This document shows positions 1 to 7,332 of a stretch of DNA of 24,859 nucleotides, in pieces (position 1 is the first letter of the stretch; each line of letters begins with the position of its first letter). The notes below the pieces were generated by a model that was given only the letters and a program-made list of their open reading frames with translations, had not been told where the DNA came from and did no database searches. The translations under genes and the position numbers were made by a program. Source of the DNA: an uncultured Collinsella sp. (GTDB taxonomy: Bacteria; Actinomycetota; Coriobacteriia; Coriobacteriales; Coriobacteriaceae); assembly GCA_902496775.1 (NCBI GenBank), contig CABVCF010000024.1, forward strand, positions 1-24,859, in the 5' to 3' direction.

Positions 1-561
1 CGCCGCCGGAGCCTCAAACTGCGGCTTTACGAGCGTGCAGAATGCACCCGTAGGCGCCAGGCACGCCAGCACCGCATCGATAATGTTCGCGATGCTGGTA
101 AACGAGACATCACACACAGCCAGGTCGATGGCGCCGGAATAGCCAAGCTCAGGCAGCTGCGTCACGTTTGTGCGCTCAAGCAGCGTCACGCGATCGTCCT
201 GACGCAACGACCAATCGAACTGGGCGCGACCCACGTCCACCGAGACAACGGTCGCAGCTCCGCGCTTGAGCAGGCAATCGGTAAAACCGCCGGTAGAGCA
301 GCCCACATCCAGACAGGCAAGACCCGTCGGATTGATGCCAAACGCATCAAGCGCGCCTTCGAGCTTAAGACCGCCGCGGCCAACATAGGGAATGCGCCCC
401 TTCACGTGCAGCGGCAGCCCCGGGATCACCTTAAGGCCCGGCGAAGTCAAGCGCTCACCGCCACTCGAGACCAAGCCGGCCATAAGAGTGCGAAGGGCAT
501 CCGCGCGATCGGCGCAGATGCCCTGTGAAATCAGTTCGTCATCAAGACGCACGCGTTTCAT
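1..561 (-). CDS. tlyA: TlyA-family rRNA 2'-O-methyltransferase (hemolysin A-like), 3' end outside window
   Basis: The visible 187 residues begin MKRVRLDDELISQGICADR, an S4-type RNA-binding domain over roughly residues 1-60. This is followed by an FtsJ/RrmJ-like Rossmann methyltransferase with the SAM-binding stretch DVGCSTGGFTDCLL. The family methylates ribose 2'-OH groups of 16S and/or 23S rRNA; the hemolysin name is historical. The reading frame stays open to base 1, so the catalytic C-terminal part is missing only because the window ends. I placed the start at 561 because it matches the family N-terminus. An in-frame ATG at 570 (adding MAF) is equally possible, and neither has a strong Shine-Dalgarno sequence. 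The gene follows xseB closely (its upstream frame overlaps the xseB stop at 597-599), which suggests translational coupling at the end of the efp operon. Confidence 0.85.
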   Translation of the reverse strand, partial: MKRVRLDDELISQGICADRADALRTLMAGLVSSGGERLTSPGLKVIPGLPLHVKGRIPYVGRGGLKLEGALDAFGINPTGLACLDVGCSTGGFTDCLLKRGAATVVSVDVGRAQFDWSLRQDDRVTLLERTNVTQLPELGYSGAIDLAVCDVSFTSIANIIDAVLACLAPTGAFCTLVKPQFEAPAA

Positions 562-596
562 GAATGCCATCAACCATTCGTATCCGGAGATGCGGC

Positions 597-836
597 CTAG
601 CTATCCTGGGATTCGTTTGCCGCATCCTCATCGTATTCCTGCTCGAGCTTGTCGGCCTCACGCGGCGTCAGCTCAAACTTATCGACCATGTCGACCGCGC
701 GGGAGCCCAGCTCAATCGCCTCGTCAAACAGATCGAGCGAACGCTCCAAGGAGGTATCCTTGGAGCGAACGGTAGCGATGATCTGATCCAGACGGTCCGA
801 GATCTCATCAAAGTTACGGACAGAACCCTCTGGCAT
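597..836 (-). CDS. xseB: Exodeoxyribonuclease VII small subunit
   Basis: This 79-residue protein has the length and pattern of XseB: a helical hairpin beginning NFDEISDRLDQIIATV, then the conserved S-LERSLDLFDEAIELG stretch, and an acidic tail. XseB subunits bind the large subunit XseA to form exonuclease VII, which degrades single-stranded DNA to oligonucleotides. The ATG at 836 lies 2 bases after the nusB stop and is preceded by GAGGAG at good spacing, so the start is well supported. XseA, the catalytic partner that in many Bacillota sits just upstream of xseB, is not in this window. Confidence 0.9.
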   Translation of the reverse strand: MPEGSVRNFDEISDRLDQIIATVRSKDTSLERSLDLFDEAIELGSRAVDMVDKFELTPREADKLEQEYDEDAANESQDS

Positions 837-838
837 GA

Positions 839-1423
839 CTACTCCTCGACGGAGTCGATGTCAGCCTCGGCGGCGTCCGAATCCTCGGCCAGCACGCCAG
901 CCTCAGCCTGAGCAACCGCAACCTTTGCGGCAGCCTCGGCAGCCTGGGCCTCCTCGCGGGCGCGATCTTCGGCCAGCAGCTCTTGGTACAGGTCCTCACC
1001 CGGCAGCTCCTCGCTGCGAGCGATCTTGCCCAGCACGCCGTTGACGAACGACGCGGACTGGTCGGTGCCATAGGCCTTGGCAAGCTCGACAGCCTCGTTG
1101 ATCACGATGGCGTCCGAGACCTCCTCGTCGGTGAGGAAGCGCATCTCGTAAACGGCGATACGCAGCAGATTGCGGTCGGCGCCGGGCATGCGCATAAGAT
1201 CCCAGTTCTTGGCGACGGCGCGCAGGGCACAGTCGATGCGATCGATATGCTCGTAGGCACCGCGGCACAGCTCCAGCGCATAGGGGTCGAGGGGGCCCTT
1301 CGAGATCAGGAAATCGCCCTCGAGGACGCGCTCGAGCGGGCTGTCCGTGACCTCGGCCTGGAACAGCAGCTGCAGCGCCTGACTGCGGGCAAGCGTACGC
1401 CCGCGATAAACCTTAAGGCTCAA
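839..1423 (-). CDS. nusB: Transcription antitermination factor NusB
   Basis: Residues 1-150 match NusB: RGRTLARSQALQLLFQAE at the N-terminus and the signature region DAIVINEAVELAKAYG followed by SFVNGVLGKIA. NusB with NusE (S10) binds boxA RNA and supports antitermination in rRNA transcription. The protein is 194 residues. A roughly 40-residue Ala/Glu/Asp-rich tail after the domain is an extension beyond the usual length and probably disordered. The start is a TTG at 1423, chosen because AAGGAG lies 6 bases upstream and the protein aligns from there. The Shine-Dalgarno overlaps the asp23 stop, only 3 bases away, so the two genes are likely coupled. Confidence 0.92.
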   Translation of the reverse strand: MSLKVYRGRTLARSQALQLLFQAEVTDSPLERVLEGDFLISKGPLDPYALELCRGAYEHIDRIDCALRAVAKNWDLMRMPGADRNLLRIAVYEMRFLTDEEVSDAIVINEAVELAKAYGTDQSASFVNGVLGKIARSEELPGEDLYQELLAEDRAREEAQAAEAAAKVAVAQAEAGVLAEDSDAAEADIDSVEE

Positions 1424-1426
1424 AGG

Positions 1427-1789
1427 TTACTCCTTGGGGAAAACGAGACCGTCGATGCAAACGTCGACGCGCTCGACCTCAACGCCCACCTGGGCATCGA
1501 TGGCGGCGACCACGGCGGCGCGAACAGCCTCGGCGAGTTTCTTGAACGGATAGCCAAAGAACACCACGACACGCACGGTGAGTGCGAGCTTGTCGCCAAC
1601 GACCTCGGCCTCGACCGCCGGCTCAGAAGCCGGGGCCTTGGACGAGAGCATCATGGAGACAAGGTTGGTGGCAAGGTCCTTGACGCCAACGGAGGCGATG
1701 CCCTCGACATCGGACACGGCGCGCGAGACGATGGCGGTCAGAACATCGGGCGAAATGCCGATGCCGTCAATCTTGATTTCCTGGGGCAT
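1427..1789 (-). CDS. Asp23/Gls24 family envelope stress protein
   Basis: This 120-residue protein has the Asp23 (DUF322) pattern: IGISPDVLTAIVSRAVSDVEGIASVG at the N-terminus, a central beta region, and VRVVVFFGYPFKKLAEAVRAAV. In Staphylococcus, Asp23 is a membrane-associated protein tied to cell-envelope stress; the exact role here is unknown. There is no signal peptide or membrane segment. The ATG at 1789 follows a TAGGAGG-type ribosome binding site. It lies 24 bases after efp and 3 bases before nusB. The efp-asp23-nusB order is the same as in many Bacillota, supporting the family call and a single operon. Confidence 0.88.
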   Translation of the reverse strand: MPQEIKIDGIGISPDVLTAIVSRAVSDVEGIASVGVKDLATNLVSMMLSSKAPASEPAVEAEVVGDKLALTVRVVVFFGYPFKKLAEAVRAAVVAAIDAQVGVEVERVDVCIDGLVFPKE

Positions 1790-1813
1790 GAGTCCTCCTA
1801 GAAGAGTTGGTTG

Positions 1814-2377
1814 CTAGACGCGGGAGACGAACTTGCCGTCGCGGGTGTCAACCTTGATGACCTCGCCCTCGTTGAGGTACATGGGGACCTGGATGACAGC
1901 TCCGGTGTCGATCGTGGCCGGCTTGGTGGAACCCTGGACGGTGTCGCCCTTAAAGCCCGGGTCGGTCTGGACGATGGTGGTCTCGATGAACATCGGCGGA
2001 GTCACGCCCATGAGCTCATCGTCGGCGAAGAGCAGCTGGCAGATGTCGTTCTCGCGCAGCCACTTGGAGTTCTCGCCCACCATGTCCTCGGGAACGGGAA
2101 CCTGCTCATAGGTCTCGTTGTCCATGAAGATGTAGTCAGCGCCATCGTTGTAGAGGTACTGGAACTCACGGGTGGTGAGCATGACGCTCTCGAACTTGGT
2201 GCCAGCGTTGCAGGTGTTCTCGACGACGCGGCCGCTCTTGATGTCGCGGGTCTTGTAGCGCACAAACGCGCCACCCTTGCCCGGCTTGACATGCTGGAAC
2301 TCGACGATGGTGTAGACCTTGTCCTTAATGCGGAGACCGAGGCCGTTCTTGAAGTCGGCGGTAGAAATGGTAGGCAT
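1814..2377 (-). CDS. efp: Translation elongation factor P
   Basis: The 187-residue product has three EF-P domains. The N-terminal KOW-like domain begins MPTISTADFKNGL and carries the loop HVKPGKGGAFVR. Lys34 in that loop is the residue that is post-translationally modified in some bacteria. The C-terminal OB domains end in GAVIQVPMYLNEGEVIKVDTRDGKFVSRV. EF-P relieves ribosome stalling at polyproline. I took the ATG at 2377 rather than an upstream in-frame codon at 2410, because AGAAAGG sits just before it and family members start at MPTIS. It is the first gene of the efp-asp23-nusB-xseB-tlyA run, behind its own promoter. No epm-type modification gene is visible nearby. Confidence 0.96.
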   Translation of the reverse strand: MPTISTADFKNGLGLRIKDKVYTIVEFQHVKPGKGGAFVRYKTRDIKSGRVVENTCNAGTKFESVMLTTREFQYLYNDGADYIFMDNETYEQVPVPEDMVGENSKWLRENDICQLLFADDELMGVTPPMFIETTIVQTDPGFKGDTVQGSTKPATIDTGAVIQVPMYLNEGEVIKVDTRDGKFVSRV

Positions 2378-2434
2378 AGCGACCTTTCTTGTTATGGGCA
2401 GAACGCACAAGCGTCCAAATTACATACGACCGAA

Positions 2435-2463
2435 ATTATACACTTGCAGACGGCGCCTGCAGC
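2435..2463 (-). promoter_or_regulatory. Probable sigma-A promoter for the efp operon
   Basis: On the minus strand a perfect TATAAT lies at 2440-2435, about 58 bases before the efp ATG. A weak -35 (GCTGCA) lies 17 bases upstream at 2463-2458. The position, between the pepP terminator and efp, is right. The -35 match is poor, so the site rests on the -10. Confidence 0.5.
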
Positions 2464-2470
2464 GAGCGCA

Positions 2471-2513
2471 TAAAAAGAGAACGCGGGGCGCCCGAATTGC
2501 TCCGGACGCCCCG
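2471..2513 (-). terminator. Rho-independent terminator after pepP
   Basis: An 11-base-pair GC-rich stem (arms 2503-2513 and 2484-2494, one G-U pair, 8-base loop) is followed on the minus strand by a short T-rich stretch (TCTCTTTTTA). It lies 24 bases after the pepP stop and before the efp promoter, so it separates the two units. Confidence 0.8.
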
Positions 2514-2536
2514 CCCCAAAAATCTATCGAAATGGG

Positions 2537-3667
2537 CTAGCAATCGATGACGTGCAGGTCGTGCGGGGTCTTGGTGAAGGGCTCGTAGCCGTTCTCGGTG
2601 ACCACGCCGTAGTCCTCCAGACGCACGCCGCCCACACCGGGCAGATACACGCCGGGCTCCATGGTGATAACCGAGCCGACCTCGATGGTGTTCTTGCTGC
2701 GGTTGAAGTTGGGCAGCTCATGGATGTCGATGCCCACGCCGTGACCCAGACCATGGTTGTAATAATCGCCATAGCCGGCATCGCCGATAATCTTCTTGGA
2801 AAGCTTGAAAATGTCGTTGCCCTCGACGCCCGGATGGATGGCAGCGACGCACTCCTCGTGCGTACGGCGCACGAGCGCGTACAGGTCGAGCTGCTCCTGG
2901 GTAGGCTCGCCCATCACGACGGTGCGCGTCATGTCGGAACGATAATCGCAGTAGCCCGCGCCGTAATCCATGAGAACGAAATCGCCCTTCTCGATAACAC
3001 GGTCACTCGGGACGGCATGCGGGTTGGCGGTGTTGGGACCGCTCGCCACGATGGAGCCGAAGGCAAGGCTGTCGGCGCCGTTGGCGAACATAAAATTCTC
3101 GAGCTCGTTGCGAACCTGCTTCTCGGTCATACCGGGCTTAATAAAGCCGAGCATATGCTGGAAGGCGGCATCGGTAATCGACTGTGCATGGCGCATGAGC
3201 TCGATCTCCTCGGCATCCTTGATGGCGCGCATCTTGCGGATGTCGTCATGCATCAGCGGCAGCATGCAGGCAACGGAGCGGTCCTCCAGGCCGCGCTGAA
3301 TACCCTGGTAGAAGTTAATCTGCATATCGTCCTCGACAGCGCAGACGCGGCACTTGTTGGCCGCAATCTTGCCGGCGACCCAACCGGGGATGGTGCCCTC
3401 ATCCATGTCGTAGACCCAGGGGCTGCCGGCGGGCGTGTTCTCCTCAAAGCTGTTGAGGTAGCGCGAGTCGGTGTGGAACAGGCACTGGTCGGCCGTAATA
3501 AACGCAGCGTGCGGGAACTCGAAGGTGTAGTCGAAGACGCCCTTCACGCCCGTAAGCCAACGAAGGTTGGCCTCGTCGCGCACCACGATGGCGTCGTAGC
3601 CACGCTCGACCATCAGGGCACGGACACGCTCGATACGACCGGCAGGACCGGCAGCAAACTCAGACAT
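2537..3667 (-). CDS. pepP: Xaa-Pro aminopeptidase (M24 metallopeptidase)
   Basis: The 376-residue protein has an N-terminal creatinase-like domain (about 10-140) and a C-terminal pita-bread M24 domain. All five metal ligands are visible: D234 (VLMDYGAG), D245 (YRSDMTRT), H309 (HGLGHGVG), E337 (MEPGVY) and E351 (VRLEDYG). It is expected to remove the N-terminal residue before proline from peptides, using a dinuclear metal centre in the cytoplasm. The ATG at 3667 has AGAAAGGA upstream. It forms its own unit, with a promoter at 3689-3717 and a terminator at 2471-2513. Its position just upstream of efp is common in Bacillota. Distinguishing aminopeptidase P from prolidase by sequence alone is uncertain. 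Confidence 0.92.
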   Translation of the reverse strand: MSEFAAGPAGRIERVRALMVERGYDAIVVRDEANLRWLTGVKGVFDYTFEFPHAAFITADQCLFHTDSRYLNSFEENTPAGSPWVYDMDEGTIPGWVAGKIAANKCRVCAVEDDMQINFYQGIQRGLEDRSVACMLPLMHDDIRKMRAIKDAEEIELMRHAQSITDAAFQHMLGFIKPGMTEKQVRNELENFMFANGADSLAFGSIVASGPNTANPHAVPSDRVIEKGDFVLMDYGAGYCDYRSDMTRTVVMGEPTQEQLDLYALVRRTHEECVAAIHPGVEGNDIFKLSKKIIGDAGYGDYYNHGLGHGVGIDIHELPNFNRSKNTIEVGSVITMEPGVYLPGVGGVRLEDYGVVTENGYEPFTKTPHDLHVIDC

Positions 3668-3688
3668 GCAGATTCCTTTCTTGTTGTC

Positions 3689-3717
3689 TCTATAAAGACG
3701 GGACGGGTCTCAATCAA
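3689..3717 (-). promoter_or_regulatory. Sigma-A promoter for pepP
   Basis: The minus strand shows TTGATT (3717-3712), a 17-base spacer and TATAGA (3694-3689), about 22 bases before the pepP start codon. Both hexamers match the vegetative consensus well and the spacing is ideal. The -35 overlaps one arm of the inverted repeat at 3700-3761. Confidence 0.65.
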
Positions 3718-3761
3718 CGTACGGAATCGTATGCGATCCGCAACCGATTGAAAACCCGCCC
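3700..3761. repeat. Imperfect inverted repeat between aroB-like gene and pepP
   Basis: Arms 3700-3715 (GGGACGGGTCTCAATC) and 3746-3761 are near-perfect reverse complements over 16 bases. A smaller nested hairpin, 3722-3740, lies between them. The structure follows the aroB-like stop at 3800 and covers the spacer and -35 of the pepP promoter. It could be a terminator without a clear T-tract, an operator-like palindrome, or both. Confidence 0.55.
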
Positions 3762-3799
3762 CTCAACATGATACGAAAGACGATGGATGTCAATAAATC

Positions 3800-4909
3800 T
3801 TAGAGAAGTTCTTTGCGAGAAGCCAAGTAGGCATGAGCGTGGCGCTCAAGAACCTCGTCCTCAACGCTCGTTAGACGAATGGCGCCGAGCGCTGCGGGCA
3901 GCGGCAGCATGCTGCGGTTCGAGCGGGCGAACTGCTGCTTGCGGAACTCCTCGATATATGCGGCAGGCTCCAGATCGAAGGCAAGTTCCTCGATACCAAA
4001 GTCCTCCAGGCAGTCATCGACCTCAAAGACGTAATCGATATCGAAGTCGCAGGCGTCGTGGGCAAGGCGCGCCTCAAAGCGCATGCCCTCGGACAACAGC
4101 TGGTAGGCAGGGACCTGCGAAGCGGCATCGCCCAAGCAGGTGCGCAGGGTGCGCTCCCCCGTCTTGCCAAAATCGAGCGCATGGCGGGCGCTCGGGTTCG
4201 TGGCCATCAGTACGTCTTTACGGGCAGTCTGAGACCATTGAACGGCATTGACGAGCGCGACCTCCTCGCCCGCGAGAATCTCGGGGACGGTCTCAGTAAA
4301 CTGATTCCAGCGGGACTTGCTGCTCGAAAGCATGGTGCCAACAAGTACCACATAGCCGAGCTTGAGGTCCTCGGGGTCCGCCTCGCGAACAAGGTCGAGG
4401 TCACACACGACCAAGCCCGGTTCGGGACGGAACGCGATGGCGGGAAGCGAATTGGCCGACGAGGCGACGAGCGGCTTCATGGTCGTCGCGACCGTGAGCA
4501 TGGCGTCGAAGGTCGTCGGCAGCAGCGCGCACTCGGTTCGGCCACACCACTGGTTGGCGCACCAGCTAACAACCGAGCAGGTTGCGGCATCGCCAACGGC
4601 GACAACCAGATCGTCGCAGGTAATGCCGTTGGCAGACAGGGCGCCAAAGATCGCATCGGCATCGGCCAGCGTGGCACCAGCAGGCGAAAGCTCAAGGACT
4701 AGCAGCGACACGGCAAAACCGGCGTCGACCAGAGCATGCTCGACGACCTCACCAAAACGCTCGGATGTGGCGTCGTTCCAAACCACCATCGCGCGCTTAG
4801 GCTTGCCCACAGCCGAGGAAAACATGCGCGACAGCTCATCGAACGCGCCCAATCCGACGCGGACATCGACACTGCGGTTTTGGAAATTGATCAGTTGACG
4901 GCGAATCAT
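3800..4909 (-). CDS. AroB-like (3-dehydroquinate synthase superfamily) protein, catalytic residues not conserved
   Basis: The 369-residue protein has the overall plan of 3-dehydroquinate synthase: an N-terminal Rossmann part with AVGDAAT (105-111), LPTTFDAML (130-138), VVCDLDLV (167-174) and an all-helical C-terminal half. The residues that make the enzyme work are missing. PTTFDAMLTVATTMKPL replaces the usual DSSVGGKT stretch. LKLGYVVLVG (182-191) replaces the G-x-x-E-x-x-K segment. LDFGKTGERTL (245-255) replaces FGHTFGHA, and SEGMRF replaces HGEAV. The Glu and both His zinc ligands are therefore absent. The ATG at 4909 overlaps the aroK TGA by 4 bases (ATGA), so it is translationally coupled. 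The gene is intact, with no stops, so it is a diverged protein rather than a decayed pseudogene. Its function is unknown; a structural or regulatory partner of AroK is a guess. Confidence 0.75.
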   Translation of the reverse strand: MIRRQLINFQNRSVDVRVGLGAFDELSRMFSSAVGKPKRAMVVWNDATSERFGEVVEHALVDAGFAVSLLVLELSPAGATLADADAIFGALSANGITCDDLVVAVGDAATCSVVSWCANQWCGRTECALLPTTFDAMLTVATTMKPLVASSANSLPAIAFRPEPGLVVCDLDLVREADPEDLKLGYVVLVGTMLSSSKSRWNQFTETVPEILAGEEVALVNAVQWSQTARKDVLMATNPSARHALDFGKTGERTLRTCLGDAASQVPAYQLLSEGMRFEARLAHDACDFDIDYVFEVDDCLEDFGIEELAFDLEPAAYIEEFRKQQFARSNRSMLPLPAALGAIRLTSVEDEVLERHAHAYLASRKELL

Positions 4910-5439
4910 AGCAGCCCACGCTCCAAAAGCATCTCGGCACAAAGGTAGGAAACGTCCTCGAAGGACTTGTTGCGAATATCAAGGGTAATATCGGCGGCCT
5001 GGCGATACAGCGGACGGCGATGCTCAAACAGGCGCGCGGCATGCTCGGGCGAGCGGAAATCGGGGCGCGTGTCGGACCGACGAATCTGGCGAATCGAATC
5101 CTCAAAGTCGCCCTCGAGGTACACGCACGTACCCATTTCGTGCATCAGCTCAATATTCACCGGCGTTTCGACGATACCGCCCCCGCACGAAACCAACAGG
5201 CTGCGCTCGCTTTGGAGCGAACGGAGCGCCGAGGTCTCGAGCTCGCGAAAACGACCCTCACCCTCGGTCTCAAAAATCTCGGTTACCGACTTGCCGCAAC
5301 GGCGCACGACCAGGCGGTCGGTATCGATAAAACGCCGCTTGAACATGGTGCCGACGTTGCGCGCGAGCGTCGATTTGCCCGCGCCCAAAAAGCCGATAAA
5401 GAAGATATGGTCGCAGCCGTGTTTGGTGTGCTGGGACAT
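4906..5439 (-). CDS. aroK: Shikimate kinase
   Basis: The 177-residue protein has a complete shikimate kinase pattern. The P-loop is GFLGAGKST (16-24), the shikimate-binding aspartates are in IDTD (38-41), EGRFRELE follows, then the CGGG motif (85-88), a lid RPDF (125-128) and the adenine-loop region HRRPLYRQAA. It phosphorylates shikimate at the 3-hydroxyl in the chorismate pathway. The ATG at 5439 lies 8 bases after the yqeG stop, with AGG 6-8 bases upstream. Its stop overlaps the start of the AroB-like gene. AroK looks functional while its expected partner AroB does not, which is odd. Confidence 0.92.
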   Translation of the reverse strand: MSQHTKHGCDHIFFIGFLGAGKSTLARNVGTMFKRRFIDTDRLVVRRCGKSVTEIFETEGEGRFRELETSALRSLQSERSLLVSCGGGIVETPVNIELMHEMGTCVYLEGDFEDSIRQIRRSDTRPDFRSPEHAARLFEHRRPLYRQAADITLDIRNKSFEDVSYLCAEMLLERGLL

Positions 5440-5447
5440 GACGAGAC

Positions 5448-5945
5448 CTATTCCTCGCAGGGAAGGTCGCGCAGGGCCCGGCGCTCAAAGATACGGAAGA
5501 TCTGCGTATACCACAGGTCCTGCGTCGCCTGCGGCTTAACCAAGATGGTATCGACGCCGGCGAAGTTGCCGCTCCACACGTCCGTGTAGAGCTGATCACC
5601 GATCAGCACCGCCTCGTCGGCCGTGGCGCCGAGGCGCTTAAGACCCGCCTTGAGGGCAAACGGCGCCGGCTTCATGGCGTGGCTGATGGCCTCGAGTCCC
5701 AGCTCGCGTGCAGAGCTCATGACCTGATCGCGATGCCAGTTGTTGGACACCATGCACAGCTTAAAGCCTTTGGCGCGGGCGGCATCGAGCCAGGCGGAAA
5801 CCGCGGCGGGAACCTGCTCGGTGTCGCGCGGCACCAGGGTGTTATCGCGATCGAGCAGAATGGCGCGTTTGCCGTCGGCCCACAGGGTATCAAGGTCGAT
5901 GCGATCGACTGAGGCAACGTAACGTTTGGGGCTAAAAATCCTCAT
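5448..5945 (-). CDS. yqeG: YqeG-family HAD-IIIA phosphatase
   Basis: The 165-residue protein carries the HAD motifs. Motif I is LLDRDNTLV, with the nucleophile D32 and D34. Motif II is the serine in CMVSNNW, the motif III lysine is in HAMKPAP, and motif IV is VLIGDQLYTDVWSGN. Length and arrangement fit the YqeG/TIGR01668 group, related to the mitochondrial phosphatidylglycerophosphatase GEP4, so a lipid-phosphate or small-phosphate substrate is possible but unproven. The ATG at 5945 follows the mltG stop by a single base, so expression is probably coupled. Candidate starts farther upstream lie inside mltG in another frame and lack support. Confidence 0.88.
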   Translation of the reverse strand: MRIFSPKRYVASVDRIDLDTLWADGKRAILLDRDNTLVPRDTEQVPAAVSAWLDAARAKGFKLCMVSNNWHRDQVMSSARELGLEAISHAMKPAPFALKAGLKRLGATADEAVLIGDQLYTDVWSGNFAGVDTILVKPQATQDLWYTQIFRIFERRALRDLPCEE

Positions 5946-5946
5946 G

Positions 5947-7332
5947 CTAATTCCAAGACTGTTGATGCTCTTCGTAGGTTTGCGAGAAGTACTCCTCGTC
6001 CTGCGTAATGTAGAAATACAGGTCATCGGAGTCGGTCGGCTCAAGCGTGGCCTTGAGTGCCTCGAGCGACGGAGAGCAGATGGGCGTGGGCGGCAGACCC
6101 TCGTGTTTATAGGTGTTATACGGACTATCGCTCTGCAGGTCGTCGGCGGTAACCTCGCCACCGGTGACATACATCATGGTCGCATCGCTGTTGAGATAGC
6201 GCAGACCGTCGAGCTTGCCGGCAAGGCGGTTGTAGAAGACCGAGGCCACGTGCGCACGTTGATCGGCGTTGAGGCCCTCGCGCTCAACGATAGAGGCCAA
6301 GTTGACGATGTCGTAGTCGGACATCTCCACGCCGTAGCGTTCCTTGATCTTGGCTTCGCAGCTCGCAAAGTCAAGCGACTTGTACTCGGTCTTAAACTGA
6401 TCGAGCATGGCGCGAATCACGTCATCGGCCGTCGGCGAATCGCCCAGCGAATAGGTCTTGGGGAACAAGAAACCCTCGAGCGAATCGTTGGCGGCGCCCT
6501 TAAGGAAGCTATAGTCGTCAACGTAGTTGGAGGCCTTGGCCTGGTTGAGGAAGTCTTCCTTAGAGATGCTGTCGTAGGCCTGGGCCACACGGTCGGCGAC
6601 TTGATCGACCGTTAGGCCCTCAGGGATAGTCAGCGCATTGGAGCCCGCGTTGGGGCCTTCCATGAGCTGCTGAACAACCTTGGTCGCATCCATGAGTGTG
6701 GTGAACGAATAATCACCAGGCTTGAGCGACATATCGGCGTTGAGCTTTTTCACCGCCGCATAATAATCCTTGGGATTTTCGACGATATGATTCTCGGAGA
6801 GAATCGAAGCGATGCTGTCACCCGAGGCACCATCGGGAATCGTGATAGTAACCTGCTGGCCTGCAACGACTTTCGCACCCTCACCGCCAAAGAAGCCCTT
6901 GACGGCCGGCACGACAAAGAAAGCGATCGCAGCAAGCGCGAGCACCGCCAACACAACGCCGATGATCATGGGAACCGGAGAACTCTTCTTTTGAGCACCG
7001 CGACGAGCATGCGTGTTGTAACTCGAGCGGGTCGCCGGAGCAACGCCATGCGAACCGCGAGCGTGATGCGAATGCGATTGGGGGGCCTGCGTTCGCTGGG
7101 TAGGTGCCTGCTGCTTAAAGCGGGTACCGCCTGCAGGCTGGGCCGTACGAGCAGTGGGCTGCTGAACCGTCCGCTGAGTAGGTTGGGCCGAACGAGAGGA
7201 GGACTGCGCCGGGCGCGCGGCAGGCTGAGCTGCGCGCTGCGTCGGCTGTGCCGGACGCTGGCCAGGCTGGGCAGGGCGCGACGCCGGCTGCTGTGTACGA
7301 TTCGGCTGGCGCGGATCGGAAGCACTAGGCAT
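5947..7332 (-). CDS. mltG: Endolytic murein transglycosylase MltG (YceG)
   Basis: The 461-residue protein is an inner-membrane lytic transglycosylase that cleaves nascent glycan strands. Residues 1-118 are cytoplasmic and low complexity (Gln, Pro, Ala, Arg repeats such as AQPTQR). A single membrane helix spans about 120-146, followed by a LysM-like module. The YceG domain contains LASIVEREGLNADQRAHVASVFYNRL, with the catalytic glutamate at E350, and the family ending YNTYKHEGLPPTPICSPSLEALKA. The ATG at 7332 was chosen because GAGGAGG precedes it at ideal spacing. It overlaps the ruvX stop by 8 bases, implying coupling. The long N-terminal tail is a lineage-specific addition relative to the E. 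coli protein. Confidence 0.93.
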   Translation of the reverse strand: MPSASDPRQPNRTQQPASRPAQPGQRPAQPTQRAAQPAARPAQSSSRSAQPTQRTVQQPTARTAQPAGGTRFKQQAPTQRTQAPQSHSHHARGSHGVAPATRSSYNTHARRGAQKKSSPVPMIIGVVLAVLALAAIAFFVVPAVKGFFGGEGAKVVAGQQVTITIPDGASGDSIASILSENHIVENPKDYYAAVKKLNADMSLKPGDYSFTTLMDATKVVQQLMEGPNAGSNALTIPEGLTVDQVADRVAQAYDSISKEDFLNQAKASNYVDDYSFLKGAANDSLEGFLFPKTYSLGDSPTADDVIRAMLDQFKTEYKSLDFASCEAKIKERYGVEMSDYDIVNLASIVEREGLNADQRAHVASVFYNRLAGKLDGLRYLNSDATMMYVTGGEVTADDLQSDSPYNTYKHEGLPPTPICSPSLEALKATLEPTDSDDLYFYITQDEEYFSQTYEEHQQSWN

